In this document: positions 8,243 to 18,588 of the stretch, piece after piece
How positions within the stretch are numbered: the first letter of the stretch is position 1
Layout of the letters: the number at the start of each line of letters is the position of its first letter
Assembly (NCBI RefSeq): GCF_007018965.1
Contig: NZ_VJYZ01000023.1
Coordinates: 1-64,000, forward strand
DNA from: Paracoccus marinus
GTDB taxonomy: Bacteria; Pseudomonadota; Alphaproteobacteria; Rhodobacterales; Rhodobacteraceae
Reading direction: 5' to 3'
Length of the DNA: 64,000 bases
Notes under the pieces: model-generated
Database searches by the model: none
The model's input: only the letters and a program-made list of their open reading frames with translations
What the model was told of the DNA's origin: nothing
Made by a program: the position numbers and the translations under genes

Positions 8243-10270
8243 ATGACCATGACTGCCCGCCGCGCCGTGCTGCTTGCCGGTGCCGCTTTCCTTACCCCTC
8301 TGACTGCCCTGGGGCAGGAATCCGACAGCTTGACGCTGGACACCATAGTCCTGCGTGCGGGCCAGCCGCGCGTCGCCTCGGGCGTGCCGCAAGCGGTGAC
8401 GGTAATCGACGAGGACGAGCTGACGGCGATCGAGCCCGCCACCATCGGCGACGTGCTGGACGTTGTGCCGGGCGTGTCCGGCGTCGGCTCGTCCAGCTTC
8501 TTCGGGCAGTCCTTCAACATCCGCGGCATCGGCGAGGGGATCGCCGCGTCGGAGTCGTCGATCGTGCAACTGCTGGACGGCGAGCAGAAGTACTACGAAA
8601 GCTACAGGCAAGGCTCGCTGTTCGTCGAACCCGACTTCCTCAAGCGGGTGGAGGTGCTGCGCGGGCCGGGGTCGTCCACACTCTACGGTTCGGGCGCGCT
8701 CGGCGGCGTCGTCGCTATGGAGACGATCGAGCCCGAGGACCTGCTGACCGAAGGCCGCAAGGTCGGTGGCCGCGTCAAGCTGGGTTACGCCACGAACCCC
8801 GACACCCGCTTCGGCAGCATCGCCAGCGCTTGGCGCGCGGGTGAGCGCACGACGGCGCTGGCCGCCTTCGCGCTGCGCGACCTGGGCGACAGCACCGACC
8901 CCGACGGCGACCGGCTAATCCGGTCGAACTCGCTGGCGCCGAACCTGCTGCTGAAGCTGAACCACGACCTGAACGACGAGCAGCGGCTGCGCTTCAGCTA
9001 TGTCGGCCTTCGCGCGGACGGCGAGGATCAGGACTTCAACCAGCAGGAAGGACCCCAGATCGGCCTGTTCCCCGGCTTTTCGGGCTGGGGGGTCGGCGAC
9101 ATCCTGACCGAGGACCACACGGCTCGCGCGATCTGGGAATACGATCCGACGGACAACCCCTTCGTCGATGTCGCGGTGACGCTGTCCTACAGCGACACCT
9201 TGAAGCGGATCGAGCAGGGCGATGATCCCGACGAGCCGATCATGCCCAGCCTGCTGGGCGAGCGCAGCTACGGGCTGTGGAAGCTGAAGGCGGTCAACGT
9301 GGCCGACCTGTCCACGGGCGAGGTCGAACATTACCTGACCTTCGGCGCCGAGATATCGACCCAGGACCGGACATCGACCGTGCCCTCGTCCTCGCATCCC
9401 GAGGCGACGACCGATAGGCAGGCCGCCTATGCGCTGTCGGAACTGACAAGGGGACGGCTGACGATCAATACCGGCCTGCGCGTCGAGCATCAGGAGACGA
9501 CGCCGGCCGGCAGCGTCACCGCCACGGACGAAAAGGTCAGCGAAACCGCCATCGAGCCGCAGATCGCCGCGATTTACCGGCTGAACGACAGCTGGTCGGC
9601 GTTCGGCTCCCTCGCGCGGGTCGAGCGGTTGCCGACCGCCGACGAGCTTTACGACAGCTTCATGGGCGGCGCGCCCTCGCCCGACCTGAAGCCGGAACGC
9701 GGCGTCAATACCGAGATCGGCCTTTCCTGGCGCGGACAGGACTTGTTCGGCGCGGGCGGCGAGGCGGCGGTCAAGGTCACGCTGTTCCACAACGACATCA
9801 CCGACCGCATCACCCGCACCAACGCGCCCTTCCCGGTCCCAGCCTATGTCAACGTGGCCGAGGTGACGCTGAAAGGCGGCGAGATCGAGGCCAGCTACGC
9901 CAGCGGCCCGCTGTCGCTGAACGCCGGTCTGTCCGTCGTGGCCGGGGAAGACGGCGACGGCGAGGTCGTGGACTCGCTTCCCAACGACCGGATCGGCATC
10001 GGCGCCTCCTGGCAGGCAGGCCCCGCCTGGAAGGTCGGCGGCTTCAGCACCTTCGCCGCCGGCCGCGACAAGGCCGACGGGACGCATCGCGGAGGCTATG
10101 CGGTTCACGACCTCTTTGCGATCTGGTCCCCGCAGCAGGGTTCGCTTTCGGGTGTGCAGATGAGGTTCGGGATCGACAACGCGCTCGACAAAACCTACGT
10201 GCCGGCGACCTGGACCACCGGCCCGGCGCCCGGCCGGAACTTCGCCGTGTCGCTCACGCGGGCGTTCTGA
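8243..10270 (+). CDS. hmuR: TonB-dependent hemin/hemoglobin outer-membrane receptor
   Basis: Outer-membrane beta-barrel receptor of 675 aa. The start at ATG 8243 gives a signal peptide (MTMTARRAVLLAGAAFLTPL then TALGQE); an upstream ATG at 8225 would add six residues. The TonB box region LDTIVL follows, then the plug domain (PQAVTVIDEDELTAIEPATI, RVEVLRGPGSSTLYGSGALG), then the barrel ending in the typical terminal Phe (SLTRAF). The length and the VLRGPGSSTLYGSGALGGVV plug motif fit the hemoglobin/hemin receptor family. Transcribed away from hmuSTUV and closed by a strong terminator. No tonB, exbB or exbD is present in the window, so energy coupling comes from elsewhere. Confidence 0.88.
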   Translation: MTMTARRAVLLAGAAFLTPLTALGQESDSLTLDTIVLRAGQPRVASGVPQAVTVIDEDELTAIEPATIGDVLDVVPGVSGVGSSSFFGQSFNIRGIGEGIAASESSIVQLLDGEQKYYESYRQGSLFVEPDFLKRVEVLRGPGSSTLYGSGALGGVVAMETIEPEDLLTEGRKVGGRVKLGYATNPDTRFGSIASAWRAGERTTALAAFALRDLGDSTDPDGDRLIRSNSLAPNLLLKLNHDLNDEQRLRFSYVGLRADGEDQDFNQQEGPQIGLFPGFSGWGVGDILTEDHTARAIWEYDPTDNPFVDVAVTLSYSDTLKRIEQGDDPDEPIMPSLLGERSYGLWKLKAVNVADLSTGEVEHYLTFGAEISTQDRTSTVPSSSHPEATTDRQAAYALSELTRGRLTINTGLRVEHQETTPAGSVTATDEKVSETAIEPQIAAIYRLNDSWSAFGSLARVERLPTADELYDSFMGGAPSPDLKPERGVNTEIGLSWRGQDLFGAGGEAAVKVTLFHNDITDRITRTNAPFPVPAYVNVAEVTLKGGEIEASYASGPLSLNAGLSVVAGEDGDGEVVDSLPNDRIGIGASWQAGPAWKVGGFSTFAAGRDKADGTHRGGYAVHDLFAIWSPQQGSLSGVQMRFGIDNALDKTYVPATWTTGPAPGRNFAVSLTRAF

Positions 10271-10332
10271 CGAAGGCACAGGATTAAGCCTGACCGGAAT
10301 AAATCCTGCCCCCGCAACCAAAAAGAAGACCA

Positions 10333-10361
10333 ACCCCGCTGCATCCGCCGCGGGGTTTTTG
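10333..10361 (+). terminator. rho-independent terminator after the hemin receptor gene
   Basis: Inverted repeat AACCCCGC (10333-10340) and GCGGGGTT (10351-10358) with a 10-nt loop, running into a T stretch to 10361. It lies 62 bp after the receptor stop codon. Confidence 0.85.
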
Positions 10362-10663
10362 CTTGTCGGAAATCGCCTTGGCTTTGGATTAGGCTATGGA
10401 CCCGCAGGGTAGGGGCGGCGCGCAGAGCGGAAGCGGCGTGCGGGATACGAGGACACGGGCGAACCGGGTCTCAGCAGCGGGCGGTATAGGGACGGATTGC
10501 AGGTCCTGCAGGCGCCCTCGATCGCGCTAGGTCAGCTGTCCACGGGTACCCCGATCACGGCATTCATCGCGGTCTCCACTGCCAGCTCCACCCGCCTGCC
10601 TGTCCACCGGCAGCGGCGGCCGCCCCTGACCCGAGACTGCCGCCACCTGTCCTCAGCCGCAGA
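10362..10663. other. 300-bp stretch without a recognisable gene
   Basis: Between the receptor terminator and the opine-dehydrogenase remnant. Open frames exist on both strands but read as low-complexity Arg/Ser/Pro-rich shadows without family features. Nothing regulatory stands out. Confidence 0.5.
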
Positions 10664-11107
10664 TCAGCCCCCGAACCCCCGCAGGCAAAGCCGCTCCAGC
10701 GATCGCACGTCCAGCTCCTCCAGCCCCAAAGGCCCCAGCAGGTCGTTGTCACCCGCCAGGTCGCGCCCCACCGCGCCAGAAAACAGCGCGATCCCGGCCT
10801 CGTGCAACCGCGCAGGAACCCCCGCGATCCGGCCAAGCAGCGCCGTCGAGACAAGCCCGTACGGCACGTCCTCGAAAATGTAGCGGCTGTCCATCGTCGA
10901 CGGGCCCGTCCCCGCGTCGCCACGCCGGAACATCTGCTGGTTCATCTCGTGAACGCTCCCCTCGGGAACGTGAAACGACAACGAAAAATGCTGGAAAACC
11001 GTCCGCACCTGCAGGCCGAAGCGGTCGGCAATGGCAAGGCTTACCGGAGCCCGCCGGTGATCAACACGGCGCGGGGCAACCGCGACTAGGCGTCCCCTTA
11101 CGAGCAA
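10664..11107 (-). pseudogene. opine (octopine/nopaline-type) dehydrogenase, C-terminal domain remnant
   Basis: The frame contains LAIADRFGLQVRTVFQHFSL, then SFHVPEGSVHEMNQQMFRRG and SRYIFEDVPYGLVSTALLGR, then a helical tail (AGVPARLHEAGIALFSGAVG). The EDVPYGLV segment with following GRIAGVP is characteristic of the alpha-helical C-terminal domain of the NAD/NADP octopine/nopaline dehydrogenase family, enzymes that reductively condense an amino acid with a 2-keto acid or act in reverse. The N-terminal Rossmann domain (about 180-200 residues) is absent; the first 30 residues of the frame are unrelated. No intact gene lies upstream. I read it as a degraded leftover. The family call rests on motif memory, not a search. 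Confidence 0.5.
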
Positions 11108-11133
11108 TCAACATCTGTAGCATTTGCCGATGA

Positions 11134-11171
11134 GCTTTTGCGCCGTGCCGCTTGGCGGCCGGCGCAAAAGC
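11134..11171. repeat. perfect 11-bp inverted repeat
   Basis: GCTTTTGCGCC (11134-11144) and GGCGCAAAAGC (11161-11171) separated by 16 nt. It lies 64 bp beyond the stop of the acyl-CoA ligase gene. There is no T tract on either side, so a classical terminator is not clear; it may be a transcript-end hairpin or the scar of a small mobile sequence. Confidence 0.5.
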
Positions 11172-11235
11172 ATGGTGGCTTATCGCTCACGCAAAGCCCC
11201 ACGCTGTGAAGCGTGAAGTAACTCTCGCTGATATC

Positions 11236-12918
11236 TCAGTCGCGGGCAGCCCCGCCCAGCACGACCACGCGCGGGTCGGTCGGCGGGAACTCGGCCTTGC
11301 CGTACTCCTCTTCGAGCTTCGCGCGCACGATCTTCAGCGTGGGGGTCAGGCAGCCGTTCCCGGGGGTCCAGTCGTCTTCGACCAGCACGGCGAGGCCCAG
11401 ACGCTCGTGGGGTTCCAGCGTGGTGTTCACCTCTGCCAGTTCCTTGCGGATCAGCGCCGCGATCGCTGCGCGTGCCGCCGGGTCCGCCAGCTCCGCCCGC
11501 TTCTCGGCCGAGGGAAGCAGCAGGGCGATGGGGGCGCTGCGGCCGGCGCCCATGACGCACACCGCCTCGATCCCCGGCAGCTGGATCGCGTTCTCGATCG
11601 GCACGGGGGCCACGTATTTCCCCTTGGCGGTCTTGAAGATGTCCTTGGTCCGCCCGGTGATCGTCAGCGCGCCGTGGCGGTCGATCGTCCCGCGATCGCC
11701 CGTCCGCAGGAAGCCGTCGGGCGTCATGGCCGCGGCCGTAAGTTCGGGTTCGCGGTGATAGCGCAGCATCTGTCCCGGGCTCCGCACGAGAATCTCGCCC
11801 GTCTCGTCGATCCGTGCGTCGACCCCCTCAAAACAGGTCCCGACCTGACCGGGGACAATGCGGCCGTGTTCCGTGAAGTGCGACATCGCGAAGTTTTCCG
11901 ACATGCCGTAGCCTTCCAGCACCTGCAGCCCCAGCCGCTTGTACCAGTGGATGAGGTCGGGCGAGATCGGGGCTGTTCCCGACGCGGCCATGCGGACCTG
12001 ATCCAGCCCCAGTTTGCGCAGGATCTTGCGCTTGATCAGCCGCGACACGCCGGGAATCGCGAACAGGATCGCCTGCTTGCGCGGCGGCAGCGCCTCGTCC
12101 ACGCCCTGGCGGAACTTGGTCCACAGCCGCGGCACCGACAGGAACACGGTGGGCCGGGCGCGGGCGATGTCTTCGGAGAAGGTCGCAAGCGACTGGGTGA
12201 AGAAGATGTGCAGCCCGTAGTAAAGGGCCATCCCCTCCATCATGCGCTCGGCCACGTGAGCGAGGGGCAGGTACGACAGAAGCCGGTCCGAGGGCAGGAC
12301 GCCGTTGCGGCCCTCGAGCCCCCGCTGGATCGCCAGCATGGAGGCGAAGCTGTGGACCACGCCCTTGGGGCGGCCGGTGCTGCCCGAGGTATAGACGATG
12401 GTGGCCACGTCGTCCTTGCCGGGCGTCGCGACATCGGTGAGCGGCGCGTGGGCCATGACTTCGGCCCAGCTGGTGCCGGCCTCGGAAGGCGCCATGGGCA
12501 GGGCGACGAGCGGCAGGTTGGGCGGGAGCGATTGCTTGATCTCGGGCCAGTTGTCGCTGGTGCCGTCCAGCTTGCCGATGATGAGCAGTTTCGTCTCGGC
12601 GTGGTCGAGGACGTAGCGCGCGGTTCCGCCCGACATGGTGGGATATTGCGGAACGCTGATCATCCCGGCCATCATGATCGCGACGTCCGCAATGACCCAG
12701 TGCGCGCTGTTCTTGCCCAGCAGGGCGACATGGCTGCCCGCCGGCAGGCCCAGGGACCGGATGCAGGCGGCAAGGCGACGGGCCTGGTCGCCGACCTCGG
12801 CCCATGTGTAGTCCGTCACGCCGTCGGTCGTGGGCTGGGTCAGGAAGACGCCGTCGGGCTTTGTCTTTTCCCAGTGCAGGAAGCTGTGCAGCAGGGTGGG
12901 GGCGGACTGTCGTGCCAT
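11236..12918 (-). CDS. AMP-dependent long-chain acyl-CoA ligase
   Basis: Adenylate-forming enzyme of 560 aa that activates a carboxylic acid with ATP and CoA. Motifs: P-loop IVYTSGSTGRPKGVVHSFAS, the A5-like VLEGYGMSENF, and the hinge/C-terminal GRTKDIFKTAKGKYVAPVPI with the catalytic Lys region. The pattern VEGMALYYGLHIFFTQSLA and insertion spacing resemble long-chain fatty-acid ligases (FadD15-like) more than acetyl-CoA synthetase. The ATG at 12918 has an AGGA ribosome-binding site just upstream; an ATG at 12936 is an alternative. It is the last gene of a minus-strand operon with a CoA transferase, thiolase and FadB-like protein, so it probably feeds acids into that beta-oxidation route. 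The substrate cannot be told from sequence. Confidence 0.85.
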   Translation of the reverse strand: MARQSAPTLLHSFLHWEKTKPDGVFLTQPTTDGVTDYTWAEVGDQARRLAACIRSLGLPAGSHVALLGKNSAHWVIADVAIMMAGMISVPQYPTMSGGTARYVLDHAETKLLIIGKLDGTSDNWPEIKQSLPPNLPLVALPMAPSEAGTSWAEVMAHAPLTDVATPGKDDVATIVYTSGSTGRPKGVVHSFASMLAIQRGLEGRNGVLPSDRLLSYLPLAHVAERMMEGMALYYGLHIFFTQSLATFSEDIARARPTVFLSVPRLWTKFRQGVDEALPPRKQAILFAIPGVSRLIKRKILRKLGLDQVRMAASGTAPISPDLIHWYKRLGLQVLEGYGMSENFAMSHFTEHGRIVPGQVGTCFEGVDARIDETGEILVRSPGQMLRYHREPELTAAAMTPDGFLRTGDRGTIDRHGALTITGRTKDIFKTAKGKYVAPVPIENAIQLPGIEAVCVMGAGRSAPIALLLPSAEKRAELADPAARAAIAALIRKELAEVNTTLEPHERLGLAVLVEDDWTPGNGCLTPTLKIVRAKLEEEYGKAEFPPTDPRVVVLGGAARD

Positions 12919-13017
12919 CGTTCCTCGTTGTGTCATGAGCTGCGTCCGGGCACGCCCTGCCCGCCGGGGTCGAACGAAGCGGCCGGCGCGAGGTCGCGCC
13001 GGCCGTTGTCTGTCAGG

Positions 13018-15125
13018 TTACCAGCCGGCGGGAATGCGGAACCGCTCGCCGTGTTTGTCGGCCAGTTCGTTCGCGCGCTTGGTGAACGCCTCGCGGCCGA
13101 TCTGGTCGACGAAGCGGTGGATGCCCCCGGTCCAGGCCGGGAAGCCGATGCCGAAGATCGAACCGATGTTCAGCTCGCGCGGGCTGTCCAGCACGCCTTC
13201 GACCTGGACCCGGATCGCATCCACGGCCTGCGCGTAAAGCAGCCGGTCGCGCAGTTCGGCCGGGTCGAAACGGCTTTCGGCGGCGGGGAAGTGCTGCGCC
13301 AGTTCGGGCGACAGACGCTTCTCGGCCCCTTCGGCATAGTCGTAGAAGCCCTTGCCGCCGGCTGCCCGGCCGCTGCGGCCGTTCGCGACCATCTTTTCCA
13401 GCACCAGCATGCCGGGATGGCGCTGGTTCGATGCCGCGGCACCCGAGGCGACCGCCGTCTTTTCGACCTGGAGCGGCAGGGTCAGCGTCACCTCATCGAG
13501 CACCGCGAGCGGGCCGACCGGCATGCCCGCCTGCCGCGCGACGTTCTCGATCATGGCCGGGGGAACGCCCTCGGCGATCATCGCGGCGCCTTCGCTGATG
13601 TACTGGCCGAACACGCGGCTGGTGAAGAACCCGCGCGCGTCGTTGACCGTGATCGGGACCTTGCCGATCTGCAGCACGAAGTCGATCGCGCGCGATTCGG
13701 TGTCGGGGCTGGTTTCCTTGCCGCGGATGATCTCGACCAGCTGCATCTTGTCCACGGGGCTGAAGAAGTGCAGCCCGATGAAGCGGTCGGAATGGGCGCT
13801 GGCCTTGGCCAGGTCGGTGATCGGGATGGTCGAGGTGTTCGATGCGAAGATGCCGCCGTCCGCCAGGAACGGCTCGGCCTTCCGGGTCACGTCGGCCTTG
13901 ATCGCGGGATCCTCGAACACGGCCTCGATGACAAGGTCGCAGCCCTGCAGCGCGGCGAAGTCGGTCGTGGCCGTGATCCGGTCCAGCACCGCCTGGCTTT
14001 CCGCCTGGTCCATCCGCCCGCGCGAAACGCGCTTGGCGAGCAGCTTTTCGGAATAGCCCTTGCCCTTGTCGGCGCGGTCCTGAGCGGTGTCGATCAGCAC
14101 CACCTCGATCCCCTTGATCGCGGCGGAATAGGCGATGCCCGCGCCCATCATGCCGGCGCCCAGAACGCCCAGCTTGCCGACGACCAGCTTGTCCACGTCG
14201 GTCGGGCGGGCGTCGCCCGACTTGAGCGCGTTCAGGTCGGTGTAGAACGTGCCGATCAGGTTATGAGCGACCGGGTCCTTCAGCAGCTTGACGAGATAGC
14301 GCGTCTCGATCCGCAGGGCGGTGTCGAAATCGACCTGCGCCCCTTCAAGGGCGGCCGCCAGGATCGCTTCGGGCGCGGGCATGGTGCGCAGCGCCTTGGC
14401 GGTCAGCATCGCGGGCGCGACCATCTGCAGCTGTATGACCGAGGGCGACATGAACGGCGCGCCGCCCGGCAGCTTGTGACCCTTGGCGTCCCACGGCTTC
14501 ACCGGCTTGGGGTTCGCGGCGATGAACGCCCGCGCCTTGGCCTCGGCGTCGGCGCGGTCGTCGGCGAGGTCAACCAGCCCTTGCGCGGCCGCCTCTTGCG
14601 GCGCGATCTGCCTGCCTTCGGCCAGCATCGGCAGCGCCGCCTGCAGGCCCAGCATGCGGACCATGCGGACGACCCCGCCCGCGCCGGGCAGCAGGCCAAG
14701 CTGCACTTCGGGCAGGCCCAGCTTGGTGCGGGGATCGTTCACCGCGATGCGGGCGTGGCAGGCGAGCGCCAGTTCGAACCCGCCGCCAAGCGCCGCGCCC
14801 TCGATCAGCGCGACGACCGGCTTGCCCAGCTTCTCGATCCGGCGCAGCTGCGCCTTGATCGTCTCGACTTCCTCGAAGATCGCTTCCGCCGGCTGCTGCT
14901 GCGCGTTGGCGAATGCGGTGATGTCGCCGCCGGCGAAGAACGACTTCTTGGCCGACCGCAGGATCGCGCCCTTGACGTCGTCCTGCGCCAGCCGGTCCAC
15001 CGTGGCGGCGAAGGACGGCACGAAGCCCGCGTCCATCAGGTTGACCTGGCCCGGCCAGTCCATGGTGCAGGTGGCGATGCCGCTGTCGTCGACCTCGATG
15101 GTGATGTGGTTCACGCTGCTCTCGG

Positions 15126-15129
<4 letters not shown>
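13018..15129 (-). CDS. FadB/FadJ-like enoyl-CoA hydratase/3-hydroxyacyl-CoA dehydrogenase
   Basis: Bifunctional beta-oxidation protein, 703 aa. Residues about 1-190 form a crotonase domain (oxyanion loop KKSFFAGGDI, then GAALGGGFELALACHARIAV and LGLPEVQLGLLPGAGG with the catalytic Glu). Residues about 310-490 form an NAD-binding domain (KLGVLGAGMMGAGIAYSAAI, catalytic His in RFIGLHFFSPVDKM), followed by two C-terminal helical 3-hydroxyacyl-CoA dehydrogenase repeats. It hydrates enoyl-CoA and oxidises the 3-hydroxyacyl-CoA formed. The start ATG overlaps the thiolase stop by 4 bp, the usual pairing of the two subunits of a trifunctional complex. Length and order match FadJ/FadB. Confidence 0.92.
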
Positions 15130-16355
<1,226 letters not shown>

Positions 16356-16366
16356 TCCTAAACCTT

Positions 16367-17227
16367 TCAGGAAGCGTGGATTGCGCTGATCGGCAGGTCG
16401 TGTGCCTGCGCAAGCGCGCTGGCGTCGGCGACCGTCCGGGCGGCGAAGAACGATTCGGGGTCCGCGCCGACTTCGTTCGAGAAGGCGGCGGCGAAATGCG
16501 GTTCCAGCGCGGCGACTGCGGCCCAGCCGTCCGCCAGCCGATAGATGCGATAGCCGGGGATCACGCCCGACAGGATGCCGCCGTCGCCAGTCATTCCGTG
16601 GCGGACGGGCGCGGCAAAGTCCTGCGCCGCCTGGCGCAGCCCGACGCGGCGGTGCCGCAGCGCCGATCCGCGCTCACGCCCAAGCAGCAGCAACAGCGCC
16701 GTCCGGGCCGCGTCGCGCGCGCCGGCAAGGTCGGCCACCAGCGTCCGGGGCATGGCGGGCGGCGCGACCAGCCCGGCCTCGATCTGATAGGTCAGGTCGT
16801 GGCCCGGCACCTCAGGCGCGTCGCAGTCGCCGACGATCTCGACCCAGCAGAGCCGTGGATTGACCCGCGCCAGCGATTCGACGGTGACGCCCAGACGGGC
16901 GAGCGCGCTTGGCCGCTGGCTGGTGATCAGCAGGTCGGCACCGCCCAGCAGGCGGTCCAGTTCCGCCTTGCCGGCTTCGCTGCGCAGGTCGATCTGGCGG
17001 GTGTCGATCCCCTGGCCAAGTTCCGCATACCAGCGGGGCGCGGCATGGCTGAGCAGGTCCCCGGACGGCGGTTCGACCTTGATCGCGCCGATTCCATCGG
17101 CCGCCAGCATCTCCAGCGCCAGCGGTCCCGGCAGGTTCTGGGCCAGCGATACCGCGACCAGACCGGCAAGCGGCCGCTCGTTCTGATGCCCGTTCCGGCT
17201 CGGCGCGCCAGTGGCGGCGTCTGTCAT
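16367..17227 (-). CDS. CaiB/BaiF family (type III) CoA transferase, short
   Basis: A 286-aa protein starting at the ATG at 17227, which has a GGGGGA ribosome-binding site; a longer frame to 17335 runs through the divergent promoter and is unlikely. It begins LAGLVAVSLAQNLPGPLALEM then LAADGIGAIKVEPPSGD, the N-terminal Rossmann-like part of family III CoA transferases, which move CoA between acyl groups through an aspartyl-CoA intermediate. A likely Asp lies in the GHDLTYQIEAGLV segment. It is shorter than the usual 380-400 aa of CaiB, like the alpha-methylacyl-CoA racemase-like short members. First gene of the minus-strand beta-oxidation operon, divergent from the acyl-CoA dehydrogenase. A role in activating or epimerising a branched acid is plausible but unproven. 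Confidence 0.78.
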   Translation of the reverse strand: MTDAATGAPSRNGHQNERPLAGLVAVSLAQNLPGPLALEMLAADGIGAIKVEPPSGDLLSHAAPRWYAELGQGIDTRQIDLRSEAGKAELDRLLGGADLLITSQRPSALARLGVTVESLARVNPRLCWVEIVGDCDAPEVPGHDLTYQIEAGLVAPPAMPRTLVADLAGARDAARTALLLLLGRERGSALRHRRVGLRQAAQDFAAPVRHGMTGDGGILSGVIPGYRIYRLADGWAAVAALEPHFAAAFSNEVGADPESFFAARTVADASALAQAHDLPISAIHAS

Positions 17228-17367
17228 CTTTCCCCCTTGCGGCGCTGCTGGCCGCCGTATCGCGCATCGTTGACAAGGCGCTCTCGTCCCTTCAACATGC
17301 TGAACGATCAGAATGTAAGTTGTCAAGCACCTCACCCGGTCGCGCCAACATCAACGGAGAGCCTTTC
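17228..17367. promoter_or_regulatory. divergent promoter with imperfect 14-bp palindrome (TetR operator candidate)
   Basis: Between the CoA transferase and acyl-CoA dehydrogenase genes. TTGACA at 17270-17275 could be a plus-strand -35 element with CAACAT 17 bp on. TTCAACATGCTGAA at 17291-17304 is a near-perfect dyad (12 of 14 positions symmetric). Because the locus encodes its own TetR, the dyad is a natural operator candidate that could repress both transcripts. Confidence 0.45.
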
Positions 17368-18588
17368 ATGGACGCCGCAGCATCGCCCGAAGCACCGCCC
17401 GCAGCACCGCCCCGTCACGAGTTCACTGCCACGCCCGAGACGCCGAAGCTTCTGCCCCGCACCATCTACGGGCCCGAGCACGAGGATTACCGCCGCGGTG
17501 TCCGCCGCTTCTTCGAGACCGAGGTCTATCCCCATTGGGAAGCGTGGGAGGCCCAGGGCCACGTCGCGCGCGACCTGTGGAACAAGGCGGGCGAGGCCGG
17601 ACTTCTGTGCGTGGCCATCCCCGAGGAGTTCGGCGGCCTTGGCGCCGACCGGCTGTTCTCGACCATCGTAATGGAGGAACAGGGCCGGGTTCTGGCCAGC
17701 GGTCCGGGCTTCTCGCTTCATTCCGAGATCGTCGCGCCCTACATCCTGCACTACGGCAGCGACGCGCAAAAGCGGCACTACCTGCCGAAACTCGCCACCG
17801 GCGAGATGGTCGGCGCGATCGCGATGACCGAACCCGGCACCGGCTCGGACCTGCAAAGCATCCGCACCAAGGCTGAGGACAAGGGCGACCACTACCTCAT
17901 CAACGGGTCCAAGATCTTCATCACCAACGGCTACCTGTCGGACCTGGTGATCGTCGTCGCCAAGACCGGCTCGTCGGGCAAGGGCAGCGCCGACACCAGC
18001 CTGATCCTGGTCGAGGCGGGGACGCCCGGGTTCACCAAGGGCAAGCCGCTCAAGAAGATGGGCATGCGCGCGCAGGATACCAGCGAGCTGTTCTTCGACG
18101 ACGTGAAGGTGCCCAAGGAAAACATCCTCGGCGCGCCGGGCATGGGCTTCATGATGCTGATGCAGCAGCTGGCCTGGGAACGTCTGCTGATCGCGATCCA
18201 GGCGCAGGCGTCGGCCGAGGCGACCTTCGATCTGGCCCGCGACTACGTCAAGAACCGGCAGGCCTTCGGCCGCCCCGTCGCAGCGTTCCAGACGATGCGT
18301 CACCGGATGGCCGAACTGCAGACCGAGCTGAGCGTCGGGCGCACCTTCGTGGACGAATGCGTCAAGGCCGAGGTCGCGGGAACGCTGAGCCCGGTCGCCG
18401 CCGCCGGGGCCAAGATGTGGGTGTCCGAGATGTGCAGCCGCGTCGCCGACCAGTGCGTGCAGATGCATGGCGGCTATGGCTTCATGTGGGAATATCCGGT
18501 CGCCCGCTCGTTCGTGGACAACCGCGCGCACCGCATCTATGGAGGCACGAACGATATCATGAAGGAACTGATATCCCGCGCGCTGTGA
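17368..18588 (+). CDS. acyl-CoA dehydrogenase
   Basis: FAD-dependent acyl-CoA dehydrogenase of 406 aa, performing the first oxidation of beta-oxidation (acyl-CoA to trans-2-enoyl-CoA, electrons to ETF). Signatures: AIAMTEPGTGSDLQSIRTKA (FAD/substrate loop), ITNGYLSDLVIVVAKT, and the C-terminal MHGGYGFMWEYPVARSFVDN followed by HRIYGGTNDIMKELISRAL. The position taken by the catalytic Glu in medium-chain enzymes (IYEGT) is Gly here, as in long-chain and branched-chain members that use a Glu on another helix. I start at ATG 17368 behind GGAGAG; an in-frame TTG at 17320 is less likely. The stop overlaps the tetR GTG by 4 bp. Confidence 0.9.
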   Translation: MDAAASPEAPPAAPPRHEFTATPETPKLLPRTIYGPEHEDYRRGVRRFFETEVYPHWEAWEAQGHVARDLWNKAGEAGLLCVAIPEEFGGLGADRLFSTIVMEEQGRVLASGPGFSLHSEIVAPYILHYGSDAQKRHYLPKLATGEMVGAIAMTEPGTGSDLQSIRTKAEDKGDHYLINGSKIFITNGYLSDLVIVVAKTGSSGKGSADTSLILVEAGTPGFTKGKPLKKMGMRAQDTSELFFDDVKVPKENILGAPGMGFMMLMQQLAWERLLIAIQAQASAEATFDLARDYVKNRQAFGRPVAAFQTMRHRMAELQTELSVGRTFVDECVKAEVAGTLSPVAAAGAKMWVSEMCSRVADQCVQMHGGYGFMWEYPVARSFVDNRAHRIYGGTNDIMKELISRAL

